A stretch of DNA of 64,000 nucleotides, from assembly GCA_020635715.1 (NCBI GenBank), contig JACJZG010000013.1, positions 1 to 64,000 of the forward strand. Reading direction: 5' to 3'. Every line of letters starts with the position of its first letter. Positions within the stretch are counted from its first letter, which is position 1. Under the pieces are notes generated by a model. The model did no database searches, was not told where the DNA came from, and saw only the letters and a list, made by a program, of their open reading frames with translations. The position numbers and the translations under genes are program-made. Positions 48,570-56,069 of the stretch are shown here, one piece after another. The DNA is from Flavobacteriales bacterium. Lineage in GTDB: Bacteria; Bacteroidota; Bacteroidia; Flavobacteriales_F; PHOS-HE28.

Positions 48570-49074
48570 ATGACCAAGCAAGCTCTCCTCCATTTCATTG
48601 TGAAGAAGGAAGACCGTACCATCATCGTGGAGCGCTCCTTTAACGCGCCGCTCGACCCCGTGTGGGCCGCGTGGACCCGGGCCGATATCCTTTGCCAATG
48701 GTGGGCGCCGAAGCCCTATGAATGCGTGATCAAGTCGCTGGACTTCCGTGAAGGCGGGCGGTGGTTGTACTGCATGCAAGGGCCGCAGGGCGATCGGCAT
48801 TGGTGCTTCTTCGATTATGAGACCATCAGACCCGAAGTCGTATTTCTCCGGCAACGATGCGTTCTGCGACGAACACGGCGAAGCCAACGATATCAAACCC
48901 CGCGTGCGCTGGGAAGCGCGCTTCGAGCCGGAGAACGGCGGCACCCTGGTGCGAACGACCCTCCACTTCGCCTCACCGAAAGACCTGGATCAGATCATCG
49001 CGATGGGCTTCAAGGAGGGCTACACGATGGGACTCCAGCAACTCGAGGAGCTGCTGGCCGCGAATCCCGAATGA
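48570..49074 (+). pseudogene. SRPBCC protein 2, frameshifted
   Basis: From the ATG at 48570: IIVERSFNAPLDPVWAAWTRADILCQWWAPKPY ... FREGGRWLYCMQG, up to FDYETI. The frame then shifts by +1: an extra A at ~48828 (gagaccatc-A-gacccgaag) separates YETI from DPKSYFSGNDAFCDEHGEAND, which continues in the next frame to 49074 (... GLQQLEELLAANPE). Repaired, it is a 168-residue AHSA1 protein. No slippery sequence is seen. It is either a recent pseudogene or a sequencing error. Confidence 0.8.
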
Positions 49075-49096
49075 CCATCCGAGCATCCTCCCATCC

Positions 49097-49633
49097 ATGA
49101 CCACTACGCACCCTGACATGAAACCCACCACAGCCATCAAGCCACACGTAGTTTCTCGTGAGTTCGACGCGCCGCGCGCGCTCGTCTGGAAAGTGAACAC
49201 GCAGGCCGAGCATTTGGAGAAATGGCTCGGTCCCGAAGGCGTCACCGGCTTCACCAAGACCATGGACTTCCGTGTGGGCGGAAAATACCACTACGCGCAA
49301 CGCAGCGCCGACGGCAGCTTCAACGCGTGGGGCATCATGACCTACCTGGAGATCGACCCCATCGATCGCATCGTGTCCATCCAGAGCTTCAGCGATGAGG
49401 ACGGCGGCATCGGCACGCATCCCATGGCACCGACCTGGCCGAAGGTGATGCACTGGGTGATGGACTTCGAGGACCTCGGCAACGACCGCACGAAACTGAG
49501 CGTGACCTGGCTGCCGGTGGAAGGCTCGAGCGCGGAGGAACTCGCCATGTTCGACAGCGCACGCGAAGGCATGGACGGCGGCTGGAAAGGCACCTTCGAT
49601 AAGCTGGCAGCCTACCTCAACAGCGTGAAGTGA
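49097..49633 (+). CDS. SRPBCC (AHSA1-type) protein 3
   Basis: 178 residues from the ATG at 49097. Motifs: HVVSREFDAPRALVWKVNTQAEHLEKWLGPEGVTGF, DFRVGGKYHYAQRSADGSFNAWGIMTYLEIDP, MDGGWKGTFDKLAAYLNS. Complete, with no frameshift. Its stop overlaps the next start (TGATG). Confidence 0.88.
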   Translation: MTTTHPDMKPTTAIKPHVVSREFDAPRALVWKVNTQAEHLEKWLGPEGVTGFTKTMDFRVGGKYHYAQRSADGSFNAWGIMTYLEIDPIDRIVSIQSFSDEDGGIGTHPMAPTWPKVMHWVMDFEDLGNDRTKLSVTWLPVEGSSAEELAMFDSAREGMDGGWKGTFDKLAAYLNSVK

Positions 49634-50403
49634 TGACCAAGGTGAAAGTGAAGGCCAAGGGCGATCGCGAATTCGTGATTACCCGCCGATTCAAGGCTCC
49701 GCGCGAGCTGGTCTTCGATGCGATGACCAAGCCCGCATTGATCAAGAAATGGCTCAACGGGCCGCCCGGCTGGTCCATGACCGCGTGCAAGGTGGACCTG
49801 CGCGTGGGCGGCAAGTTCCGCTACGTTTGGAAGAACCAGAATGGACAAGGCATGGCGCTCGGTGGCGTGTACAAGGAGATCAAGCGCCCGGAGCGCCTCG
49901 TGAACACCGAGCTCTTCGACGATCCGTGGTATGAAGGCGATGCGCTTTCGACCACCGTGCTCACCGAGAAGAACGGTGTGACGCTGATGACCATCACGGC
50001 GCGCTACGAGTCGAAGAAGGTGCGCGACGGCATCCTTGCTTCGCCGATGGAAGGCGGCCTGGAGTTCAGCTATCAGCAGTTGGAGGAGCTTGTAACAGCC
50101 CAGGAAAAGAAGGCCCAGCCTGGGAATGCGCTGTACACCGGCACTTCGGAACCGGATACCGTGGATGCCTACATGAAGCAGTTGAAGCATCCTTTGCACA
50201 ACGCGGCCACCGAGCTGCGCAGGATCATCCTGAAAGCGGATAAGCGCATCGGCGAAGGCATCTTCTGGAACGCGCCCACCTTCTACTTCACCGGGGAGAT
50301 GGAGCCCTTCGACCCGAAGACCTACAAGCGATACATCGTCGGCTTCAACTTCTTCACAAGCGGACACGCTGCGGCTGATCTTCCTGCGCGGCGCGGAGGT
50401 TAA
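49633..50403 (+). CDS. SRPBCC protein 4 fused to DUF1801, C-terminus frameshifted
   Basis: An SRPBCC domain (FVITRRFKAPRELVFDAMTKPALIKKWLNGPPGW ... DLRVGGKFRYVWKNQNGQGMALGGVYKEI; ~10-155) is followed by a DUF1801/YdhG-like domain (SEPDTVDAYMKQLKHPLHNAATELRRIILKADKRIGEGIFWNAPTFYFTG). An extra G at ~50362 diverts the frame to a stop at 50403. The lost tail is readable in other frames up to ~50520 (TLRLIFLRGA, then GRRIALIRNLTDVK and KKVLSAIAT), with further small indels near 50420, 50448 and 50487. Fusion of an SRPBCC protein with DUF1801 is known. Confidence 0.75.
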   Translation: MTKVKVKAKGDREFVITRRFKAPRELVFDAMTKPALIKKWLNGPPGWSMTACKVDLRVGGKFRYVWKNQNGQGMALGGVYKEIKRPERLVNTELFDDPWYEGDALSTTVLTEKNGVTLMTITARYESKKVRDGILASPMEGGLEFSYQQLEELVTAQEKKAQPGNALYTGTSEPDTVDAYMKQLKHPLHNAATELRRIILKADKRIGEGIFWNAPTFYFTGEMEPFDPKTYKRYIVGFNFFTSGHAAADLPARRGG

Positions 50404-50589
50404 GAAGCGCGAAGCGGCCTGCTCGAAGGCGAGTACGAAGGACGGACGCCGGATCGCGCTCATCCGCAACCTCACCGACGTGAAGAACAACGAAAGAAGG
50501 TGCTGTCAGCGATCGCGACATGCCAAGGATCTCATCAAGAAGATCACAGTAAGGGCGGAGGATCTTCCGCTACCATCAAACCAGGACCA

Positions 50590-51152
50590 ACTTCGATCTT
50601 TCCGGTGTCCGGTGAAGCCGGAAGTCATCCGAACGAAGGAGATCGCAACGGTGGTCATACCGGCTTGTCGTCCCCAGGCGTGAAATGTCGCAAGTACATG
50701 GATCCCGCTATCCAGGAGTTGAAGGACAAGGGACCATCAATGGACAAGGTTCATCCAGATCAGCATGGCGGGCCGATGTTCAGCTATCATCACCGCCGAA
50801 AGCCCAGCGATACGTTCGATTTCGAGATCGGATTCCGACAAGTCTCAAAGCCTGTGAAGCTGGCCAAGAAGGACGCCATGCGTTCGCACAAGCGCTCTGG
50901 GACCATGGCTGGTAGCGCGCATGCTGCCCCATGCCGTGAACGTGGTGCGCAGCGATGGACCAGGGTGCCCTCGACTGGGCCATCGAAGCACTTGCTCAAG
51001 CGTGGATGGAAATGCAGACCTGGCCTGCGCTGAGAGCGTAGGCGCACGACAAGACGGGCCGGTTCTGGGAGAGCTACCTCACGAACCCGGAGGAAGTGAA
51101 GGACCCGAAGGACTACCGGACCGAGCTCGCGATTGGATCGATGAGCGAATAG
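50590..51152 (+). pseudogene. GyrI-like effector-binding-domain gene, decayed
   Basis: Pieces of a GyrI-like small-molecule-binding domain lie in at least three frames: VKPEVIRTKEIATVVIP (from 50612), DPAIQELKDKG and FSYHHRRKPSDTFDFEIGF with VSKPVKLAKKDAM (~50700-50885), an AWMEMQTWPAL piece (~51000-51030), and RFWESYLTNPEEVKDPKDYRTEL ending at the stop 51152. At least three indels separate them. The intact parent would be ~160 residues. GyrI-like domains bind amphipathic drugs, fitting an array with SRPBCC and VOC genes. Confidence 0.75.
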
Positions 51153-51198
51153 TTCACCACAGAAACACAGACCGCACTGAGAAAGGCGGCATGGCGAA

Positions 51199-51804
51199 AT
51201 GAGCACAACAACGAGCAAGCCAGCCACACCGCCCCCGGACGACCGCCCGATCCTGGTCTTCGAGACGGCGCGGGCCTGGGAGGCCTGGCTCACGAAGCAT
51301 GGCGGAAGCTCACCCGGGATCTACATCCGGATCGCGAAGAAGGACAGTGGAATGCTCTCGGTCACGTACGCCGAGGCCTTGGAGGTCGCGCTGTGCCACG
51401 GATGGATCGATGCGATCAAGCGGAGCTATGACGAAGCGTCCTTCCTCCAGAAATTCCTGCCACGCACGCCGAAGAGCATCTGGAGCCAGGTGAACAAGAA
51501 GAAGGTGCAGGAACTCATCAAGGCCGGGTTGATGCGGCCTGCCGGTCTGGCTGCGGTCGAGCGCGCAAAAGCCAGTGGTCAGTGGAAGAATGCCTATGCC
51601 CCGGCGAGCAGCATCACCGTACCACCAGATCTGAAAGAAGCGCTGAGGAGGAACAAGAAGGCCGCCGCGTTCTTCAAGACCTTGAAGGGAAGCAACCGAT
51701 ACGCCATCCTCCATCGCCTGCATACGGCGAAGAAGGAAGATACCCGCGCCAGGCGCCTGGCCCTCTTCATCGGGATGCTGGAACGCGGCGAGACCATTCA
51801 TTGA
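51199..51804 (+). CDS. YdeI/OmdA-family protein
   Basis: 201 residues. Typical features: PILVFETARAWEAWLTKHGGSSPGIYIRIAKK, YAEALEVALCHGWIDAIKRSYDEASFLQKFLPRTPKSIWSQVNKKKVQELIKAGLMRPAGLAAVERAKASG, and the C-terminal FFKTLKGSNRYAILHRLHTAKKEDTRARRLALFIGMLERGE. The family is named after E. coli YdeI/OmpD-associated proteins; its role is unclear (linked to peptide resistance). Intact. Confidence 0.88.
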   Translation: MSTTTSKPATPPPDDRPILVFETARAWEAWLTKHGGSSPGIYIRIAKKDSGMLSVTYAEALEVALCHGWIDAIKRSYDEASFLQKFLPRTPKSIWSQVNKKKVQELIKAGLMRPAGLAAVERAKASGQWKNAYAPASSITVPPDLKEALRRNKKAAAFFKTLKGSNRYAILHRLHTAKKEDTRARRLALFIGMLERGETIH

Positions 51805-51815
51805 GCGACCGAACC

Positions 51816-52280
51816 ATGAGCATGATAACGGAAACCGCTGAACGCACATTGATCCTCACCCGGACGCTGAAGGCCCCGGTGGAAAAGGTCTTCCAGGCGT
51901 GGAGCGACCCGCAGCATCTGGTGAAGTGGTGGGGGCCGAAGGACTTCACGCTACCGCTTTGTGAGCAGGACTTCCGCGTGGGCGGCAAGTACCGGTTCTG
52001 CATGCGCGCACCGGACGGAAGCGATCATTGGGTGCGCGGCGAGTACACGCACATCGATGCGCCGCATCGCCTTGTGTTCACCTGGCTGCGCGAGGATGCC
52101 GATGGCGACATCTGGTGCGACACCGTGGTCGCCCTGGACTTCGAACGGCGCGGGGGAAATACCGTCATGACCCTCAACCAGACCACGTTCGCGACAACGG
52201 CACATTGCGACGAGCACCGGGATGGCTGGAACGAATGCCTGGATCGCTTGACCCAATTCACAGGATCGCAACTCAACTGA
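51816..52280 (+). CDS. SRPBCC (AHSA1-type) protein 5
   Basis: 154 residues from the ATG at 51816. LILTRTLKAPVEKVFQAWSDPQHLVKWWGPKDFTLPLCEQDFRVGGKYRFCMRAPDGSDHWVRGEY, then a beta-rich half with VVALDFERRGGNTVMTLNQTTF and a C-terminal helix GWNECLDRLTQF. Intact. The 11-bp gap after the YdeI gene and 4-bp gap before the VOC gene support one transcript. Confidence 0.9.
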   Translation: MSMITETAERTLILTRTLKAPVEKVFQAWSDPQHLVKWWGPKDFTLPLCEQDFRVGGKYRFCMRAPDGSDHWVRGEYTHIDAPHRLVFTWLREDADGDIWCDTVVALDFERRGGNTVMTLNQTTFATTAHCDEHRDGWNECLDRLTQFTGSQLN

Positions 52281-52284
52281 ACCC

Positions 52285-52701
52285 ATGCCCACCCAGATCT
52301 TCGTCAACATGCACGTGAAGGACCTCGCCAGGAGCAAGGCCTTCTTCGAGCAGCTCGGCTACCGCTTCAACCCGCAATTCACCGATGAGAACGCTGCGTG
52401 CCTCGTGATCAGCGACACCATCTACTGCATGCTGCTCACCACTGGCCACATGGAGCGCTTCGTGCCGAAGGGCAAGACCATCGCCAATGCAAGCAGGACC
52501 ACCGAGACGCTGCTCGCCCTTTCGTGCGAAAGCAAGGAAGCCGTGAACGCAATTTTCGACAAAGCGATCGCGGCCGGGGCCACCGAGGCGCGACCGACCG
52601 AGGACCATGGCTTCATGTATGGCCGCAGCATCAACGACCTGGATGGCCACATCTGGGAGTTCTTCTGGTTCGACCCGAATGCGCTGCAGAATCCATCCTG
52701 A
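52285..52701 (+). CDS. VOC-family (glyoxalase/bleomycin-resistance-like) protein
   Basis: 138 residues. Two beta-alpha-beta-beta-beta modules: IFVNMHVKDLARSKAFFEQLGYRFNPQFTDENAACLVIS, and ATEARPTEDHGFMYGRSINDLDGHIWEFFWFDP with the terminal metal-site Glu in IWEFFW. VOC enzymes use a divalent metal on diverse small molecules. Intact. Confidence 0.9.
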   Translation: MPTQIFVNMHVKDLARSKAFFEQLGYRFNPQFTDENAACLVISDTIYCMLLTTGHMERFVPKGKTIANASRTTETLLALSCESKEAVNAIFDKAIAAGATEARPTEDHGFMYGRSINDLDGHIWEFFWFDPNALQNPS

Positions 52702-52707
52702 ACCATC

Positions 52708-53118
52708 ATGCGCAACCCCACGAAGAAACCAGCGAGCACGGACGACTACATCGCCATGCTCCCTGACGACCAACGCAAGGCGCTGACCGCGCTGCGCAAG
52801 CAGATCCTCGCTGCGGCTCCCCGGGCCGAGGAGTACTTCGGCTATGGCCTGCCCGGGTTCAAGTACAACGGGCACCCGCTGGTTTACATGGGCGCTGCGA
52901 AGAAGCACGTCGCGCTCTATGGCATGGTCCCGGCCGGCTTCGCGGAACGGCTCAAGGGATTCACAGTGAGCAAGGGGACCATCCAGTTCACGCCGGAGAA
53001 GCCTCTGCCAGCAGCCCTCGTGAAGGATATCGTGAAGCTGAAATGCGCGGAGATCGAGGAACGGTGGCCGTCGAAAACACCGAAGGCCCCAGCCAAGAAA
53101 GCCGCGAAGAAGAAATGA
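52708..53118 (+). CDS. DUF1801 / YdhG-like protein
   Basis: 136 residues. STDDYIAMLPDDQRKALTALRKQILAAAPRAEEYFGYGLPGFKYNGHPLVYMGAAKKHVALYGM, then KGTIQFTPEKPLPAALVKDIVKLKCAEIEER and a Lys/Ala-rich tail. DUF1801 includes the Bacillus frataxin-like iron chaperone. The stop overlaps the next ATG (ATGA, 53115-53118). Confidence 0.9.
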   Translation: MRNPTKKPASTDDYIAMLPDDQRKALTALRKQILAAAPRAEEYFGYGLPGFKYNGHPLVYMGAAKKHVALYGMVPAGFAERLKGFTVSKGTIQFTPEKPLPAALVKDIVKLKCAEIEERWPSKTPKAPAKKAAKKK

Positions 53119-53548
53119 GCGAGCGTGAGGTGCATACCAGCGGATCATCCAAGCACCACGGGAGCGCGTGTTCACTGCGTGGACCGACCCGGCCTTGCTC
53201 GTGCGATGGTGGGGCCCGAAAGGCTTCACGAACACCTTCCATCGCTTCGAGCTGAAGTCCGAGGGGATGTGGGAATTCACGATGCACGGTCCGAACGCGG
53301 TGGACTTCAACAACACCTGCGTGTTCAAGCGCATCGAGCCGCCGACCTACCTGGAGTTCGACCATTTGAAGGAGATGCACTTCTACAAAGCGATGGTGAA
53401 CTTCACCGAAGTGGAAGGAGGAACCCGCGTCGATTGGGGCATGCGCTTCAACACGGCCATGGAAATGGCGCCCATCCGAACCTTCATTGAACGCGCCAAC
53501 GAAGAGAACATGGACAAACTCGAATCCCTCTGTACGGGCGCGTCATGA
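53115..53548 (+). pseudogene. SRPBCC protein 6, frameshifted near its start
   Basis: The ATG at 53115 (in ATGA with the previous stop) gives MSEREVHT, then the frame is lost because one C is missing at ~53137 (cc instead of ccc). The true continuation, QRIIQAPRERVFTAWTDPALLVRWWGPKGFTNTF ... LESLCTGAS, is open in the next frame to 53548. Repaired length ~145 residues. Indel in a C run; pseudogene or sequence error. Confidence 0.8.
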
Positions 53549-53570
53549 CGCGCCCCGACACCGATCAACC

Positions 53571-53960
53571 ATGAAACGAACCAACACCGCCTATTGGATC
53601 ATCACCGCGCTCTTCAGCGCCTTCATGATCTTCTCCAGCATTGGAGGCATCACGCTTCACCCGGACGCCGTTATCATGCTCCACGACCACCTCGGTTATC
53701 CGTTGTACTTCATCCGGTGGATCTCGGTGTTCAAGATCATCGGGGCCATCGCCATCCTGCTGCCCATGGTGCCTGCCCGCGTGAAAGAGTGGGCCTACTT
53801 CGGCTTCTTCATCGATCTGTTCATGGGCATGGTATCCTTCATCGCCGTGGGTGATCCGATCGCCGGCTGGGCACCCATGATCATCTTCATCGGCGTGCTC
53901 ATTGTGGCCTATTGGCTGCACCACAAGCGCCTTGCCCACCGCAACACCAACCAGCACTGA
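53571..53960 (+). CDS. DoxX-family membrane protein
   Basis: 129 residues, four membrane helices: WIITALFSAFMIFSSIGGI, the second around YPLYFIRWISVFKIIGAIAILLPM, WAYFGFFIDLFMGMVSFIAVG, and PMIIFIGVLIVAYWLHHKRL. DoxX proteins include quinone-interacting oxidoreductases and regulators; here the role is unknown but DoxX genes often sit beside ArsR/SRPBCC genes. Intact. Confidence 0.85.
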   Translation: MKRTNTAYWIITALFSAFMIFSSIGGITLHPDAVIMLHDHLGYPLYFIRWISVFKIIGAIAILLPMVPARVKEWAYFGFFIDLFMGMVSFIAVGDPIAGWAPMIIFIGVLIVAYWLHHKRLAHRNTNQH

Positions 53961-53967
53961 ACCAACC

Positions 53968-54493
53968 ATGCTCCCTACATCCTCCTGGGACTCGCGCGCC
54001 CTCATCGTCATCATCCTGGTCATCGCAGCGACCAAGCCCAACACCGTGCGCTACGAACGGAGCACGGTGATCCATGCCACGCCGGAGCGCATCCTGCCGC
54101 ACCTCATCGACTTCCGCGCGTGGCGGCCGTGGAGCCCTTGGGAGAAGCTGGACCCCGACATGGAACGCAGCTATAGCGGCGCCGATCGCGGTGTGGGCGC
54201 CAAGTACGCGTGGTCCGGGAAGAAGGCCGGCGCGGGGACCATGGAAGTGCTTGCGGTGGATGCCGACAGCGTGAACATCGACCTGCGCTTCACCCGGCCT
54301 TTCAAGAACGACTGCGTGGTCTGGTTCCGCTGCACTCCCCAAGGGACCTGATACCAAGCTGACCTGGACCATGGACGGCCCGCAGATCTTCATGGGCAAG
54401 GTGATGAGCGTGTTCATGAACATGGAGAAGATGATCGGCAAGGACTTCGAAACGGGGCTGGCCGGGTTGAAAAGGGAGGCCGAGAAGCCTTGA
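53968..54493 (+). pseudogene. SRPBCC protein 7 (polyketide-cyclase-like), frameshifted
   Basis: Starts at 53968; an N-terminal membrane segment (VIILVIAATK) leads into YERSTVIHATPERILPHLIDFRAWRPWSPWEKLDPDMERSYSGADRGVGAKYAWSGKKAGAGTMEVL. After FRC an extra C in a CCCC run (~54337-54340) sends the frame into a stop at 54351; the true tail (PKGPDTKLTWTMDGPQIFMGKVMS ... FETGLAGLKREAEKP) is in the next frame to 54493. The N-terminal helix seems to hold a compensated pair of indels (~53972 and ~53996), since YILLGLA is readable in the other frame. Repaired length ~174. Confidence 0.8.
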
Positions 54494-54520
54494 ACACCTG
54501 CTGCTGGTACTTTCGTGCGC

Positions 54521-55009
54521 ATGGACCTGCTCACGGAACAGCGCACCCGCAACAACGTTTCCACCCCGGCGCCGGATGAGATCCGGATCACGCGTGTATT
54601 CGATGCGCCGCGCGAACTCGTCTGGAAGGCCTGGACCACACCCGCCATGCTGGTGCATTGGTTCGGCTGCGCGGCCTTCAGCACGGTGAGCGCAGAGGCC
54701 GATGTGAAAGAAGGCGGCAGTTATCGCGTGGTATTACGCAACCCCGACGGCGAGGACATCCCCATCTACGGCCGCTACACCGCTGTGCGCCCCGTGGATC
54801 ACCTGGCCTTCACGCACCTGTGGGAGAAGCCGCCTGTTCCGGAGAATCCGGCGCACCACACCACGCATGTCACCGTGGACCTTCACGAGGACGGCGGTCG
54901 CACCCGCATGGAGTTCCGTCAGACCGGCTTGGCTAGTGAAGCATCGCGTGACAGCCATGTCGGCGGCTGGTGCGACAGCATGGATGCCTTGGCACGGGCG
55001 ATAGGTTGA
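54521..55009 (+). CDS. SRPBCC (AHSA1-type) protein 8
   Basis: 162 residues from the ATG at 54521. EIRITRVFDAPRELVWKAWTTPAMLVHWFGCAAFSTVSAEADVKEGGSYRVVLRNPDGEDIPIYGRYTAV, then VTVDLHEDGGRTRMEFRQTGL and a C-terminal helix. Intact. TACTTTCG (54508-54515) ends 5 nt before the ATG, so it may also be transcribed from its own near-leaderless promoter. Last gene of the array. Confidence 0.88.
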   Translation: MDLLTEQRTRNNVSTPAPDEIRITRVFDAPRELVWKAWTTPAMLVHWFGCAAFSTVSAEADVKEGGSYRVVLRNPDGEDIPIYGRYTAVRPVDHLAFTHLWEKPPVPENPAHHTTHVTVDLHEDGGRTRMEFRQTGLASEASRDSHVGGWCDSMDALARAIG

Positions 55010-55051
55010 CGGTCATCAGCACGAGGCTAAGGGCTCGATTATCTTGGCGCC

Positions 55052-55864
55052 ATGCTCGTTCTTCTTTCCCCGGCCAAGGACCTTGCCCAGGAAACCCCAC
55101 AGATCAAAGGCGCCACGAGCCCTGCGCTCCTGGAAGAGGCGTCGACCTTGGTGGCCAAATTGAAGACCTTGAGCGCGAAGAAGCTCGCCGACCTGATGGA
55201 CCTGAGCCTGAAGCTCGGCGAGTTGAACAAGGATCGGTATGTCAGGTGGCATGTCCCGTTCACGGCGAAGAACGCTCGCCCGGCGGTGTTCACCTTCAAT
55301 GGTGAGGTTTACCGTGGCCTGGACGCCCGCACCTTGAGCGATGCCGACCTGCGCTTTGCCCAGCACCATCTGCGCATCCTCAGCGGCCTCTATGGTGTGC
55401 TCCGTCCACTGGACCTCATGCAGGACTATCGACTGATGATGGGAACTCCCTTCGGTATCGGCAAGGCGAAGAACCTCTATGCGTACTGGGGTGATCGGAT
55501 AACGGATGTCCTGAACGCGGACCTGAAGGCTGCCAAGTCCGGCGTCGTCATCAATTGTGCGTCGGGCGAGTACTTCAAGGCGGTGAACTCCAAGCAGCTG
55601 AAGGCGCGCGTGATCACTCCGGTCTTCAAGGACAAGGCCGGGAGCACCTACAAGCCATTCCAGGTGTACGTGAAGCAACAGCGCGGTGCCATGGCACGGT
55701 ACATCATCCAGCATCGGTTGCTGGAGCCAGAAGGCATCAAGGGATTCGACAGCAACGGCTACCGGTTCTCCGCGGACGACAGTTCCGAGAACGAATGGGT
55801 CTTCCTGCGGGACAAGCGGCCTGTGCTGGTACCGCAGAAGCTGAAGGGTGGGAGGATCAGGTGA
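55052..55864 (+). CDS. yaaA: Peroxide stress protein YaaA
   Basis: 270 residues. MLVLLSPAKDLAQETP, ARPAVFTFNGEVYRGLDARTL, LRILSGLYGVLRPLDLMQDYRLMMGTPF, VVINCASGEYFKAV, and KQQRGAMARYIIQHRL are all diagnostic. YaaA lowers intracellular free iron during peroxide stress and binds DNA. TATCTTGG ends 4 nt before the ATG. Confidence 0.95.
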   Translation: MLVLLSPAKDLAQETPQIKGATSPALLEEASTLVAKLKTLSAKKLADLMDLSLKLGELNKDRYVRWHVPFTAKNARPAVFTFNGEVYRGLDARTLSDADLRFAQHHLRILSGLYGVLRPLDLMQDYRLMMGTPFGIGKAKNLYAYWGDRITDVLNADLKAAKSGVVINCASGEYFKAVNSKQLKARVITPVFKDKAGSTYKPFQVYVKQQRGAMARYIIQHRLLEPEGIKGFDSNGYRFSADDSSENEWVFLRDKRPVLVPQKLKGGRIR

Positions 55865-55975
55865 ACGACGAGGAACCTGCCATAGCCGATCCTTCAAGCT
55901 GGTGAATTAGGTCCCGCGCGACGCTGTGCGCCAGCGTGGTGGCCTCCGATCGGAGCCTTGGATCTTCTTCCCCGC

Positions 55976-55983
55976 TACCTTCG
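55976..55983 (+). promoter_or_regulatory. -7-like promoter box upstream of the Ffh-mimicking leader
   Basis: TACCTTCG is one mismatch from TAnnTTTG. It lies 27 nt before the ATG at 56003, the same distance seen for several other genes in this window (24-30 nt), and 94 nt before the ffh start, which is not. Confidence 0.5.
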
Positions 55984-56002
55984 CAGTCCTTTCGCAAGAG
56001 AC

Positions 56003-56062
56003 ATGTTCGAGAACCTGAACGACAAGCTGGAGCCCCCCTTCGGGAGGCAGGCGCGCCAATAG
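56003..56062 (+). CDS. 19-codon upstream open frame repeating the Ffh N-terminus
   Basis: ATG-TTC-GAG-AAC-CTG-AAC-GAC-AAG-CTG-GAG encodes MFENLNDKLE, identical to the first ten residues of ffh 67 bp downstream. The downstream copy uses different codons at six of the ten positions with no amino-acid change. The upstream frame then continues PPFGRQARQ and stops at 56062, 7 nt before the ffh ATG. It is either a remnant of a former ffh 5' end or a leader peptide. It is also the ORF at the distance expected from the promoter. Confidence 0.6.
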   Translation: MFENLNDKLEPPFGRQARQ

Positions 56063-56069
56063 CACCACC

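Noticed and set aside
48828..54340. Programmed ribosomal frameshifting as explanation for the broken frames
   Set aside because: The shifts occur at different sequences and in both directions, without slippery heptamers or downstream hairpins.
56050..56057. Perfect 8-bp palindrome ggcgcgcc in the ffh leader considered as a sign of engineered DNA
   Set aside because: Such a word is expected by chance in a GC-rich genome and nothing else nearby looks synthetic.
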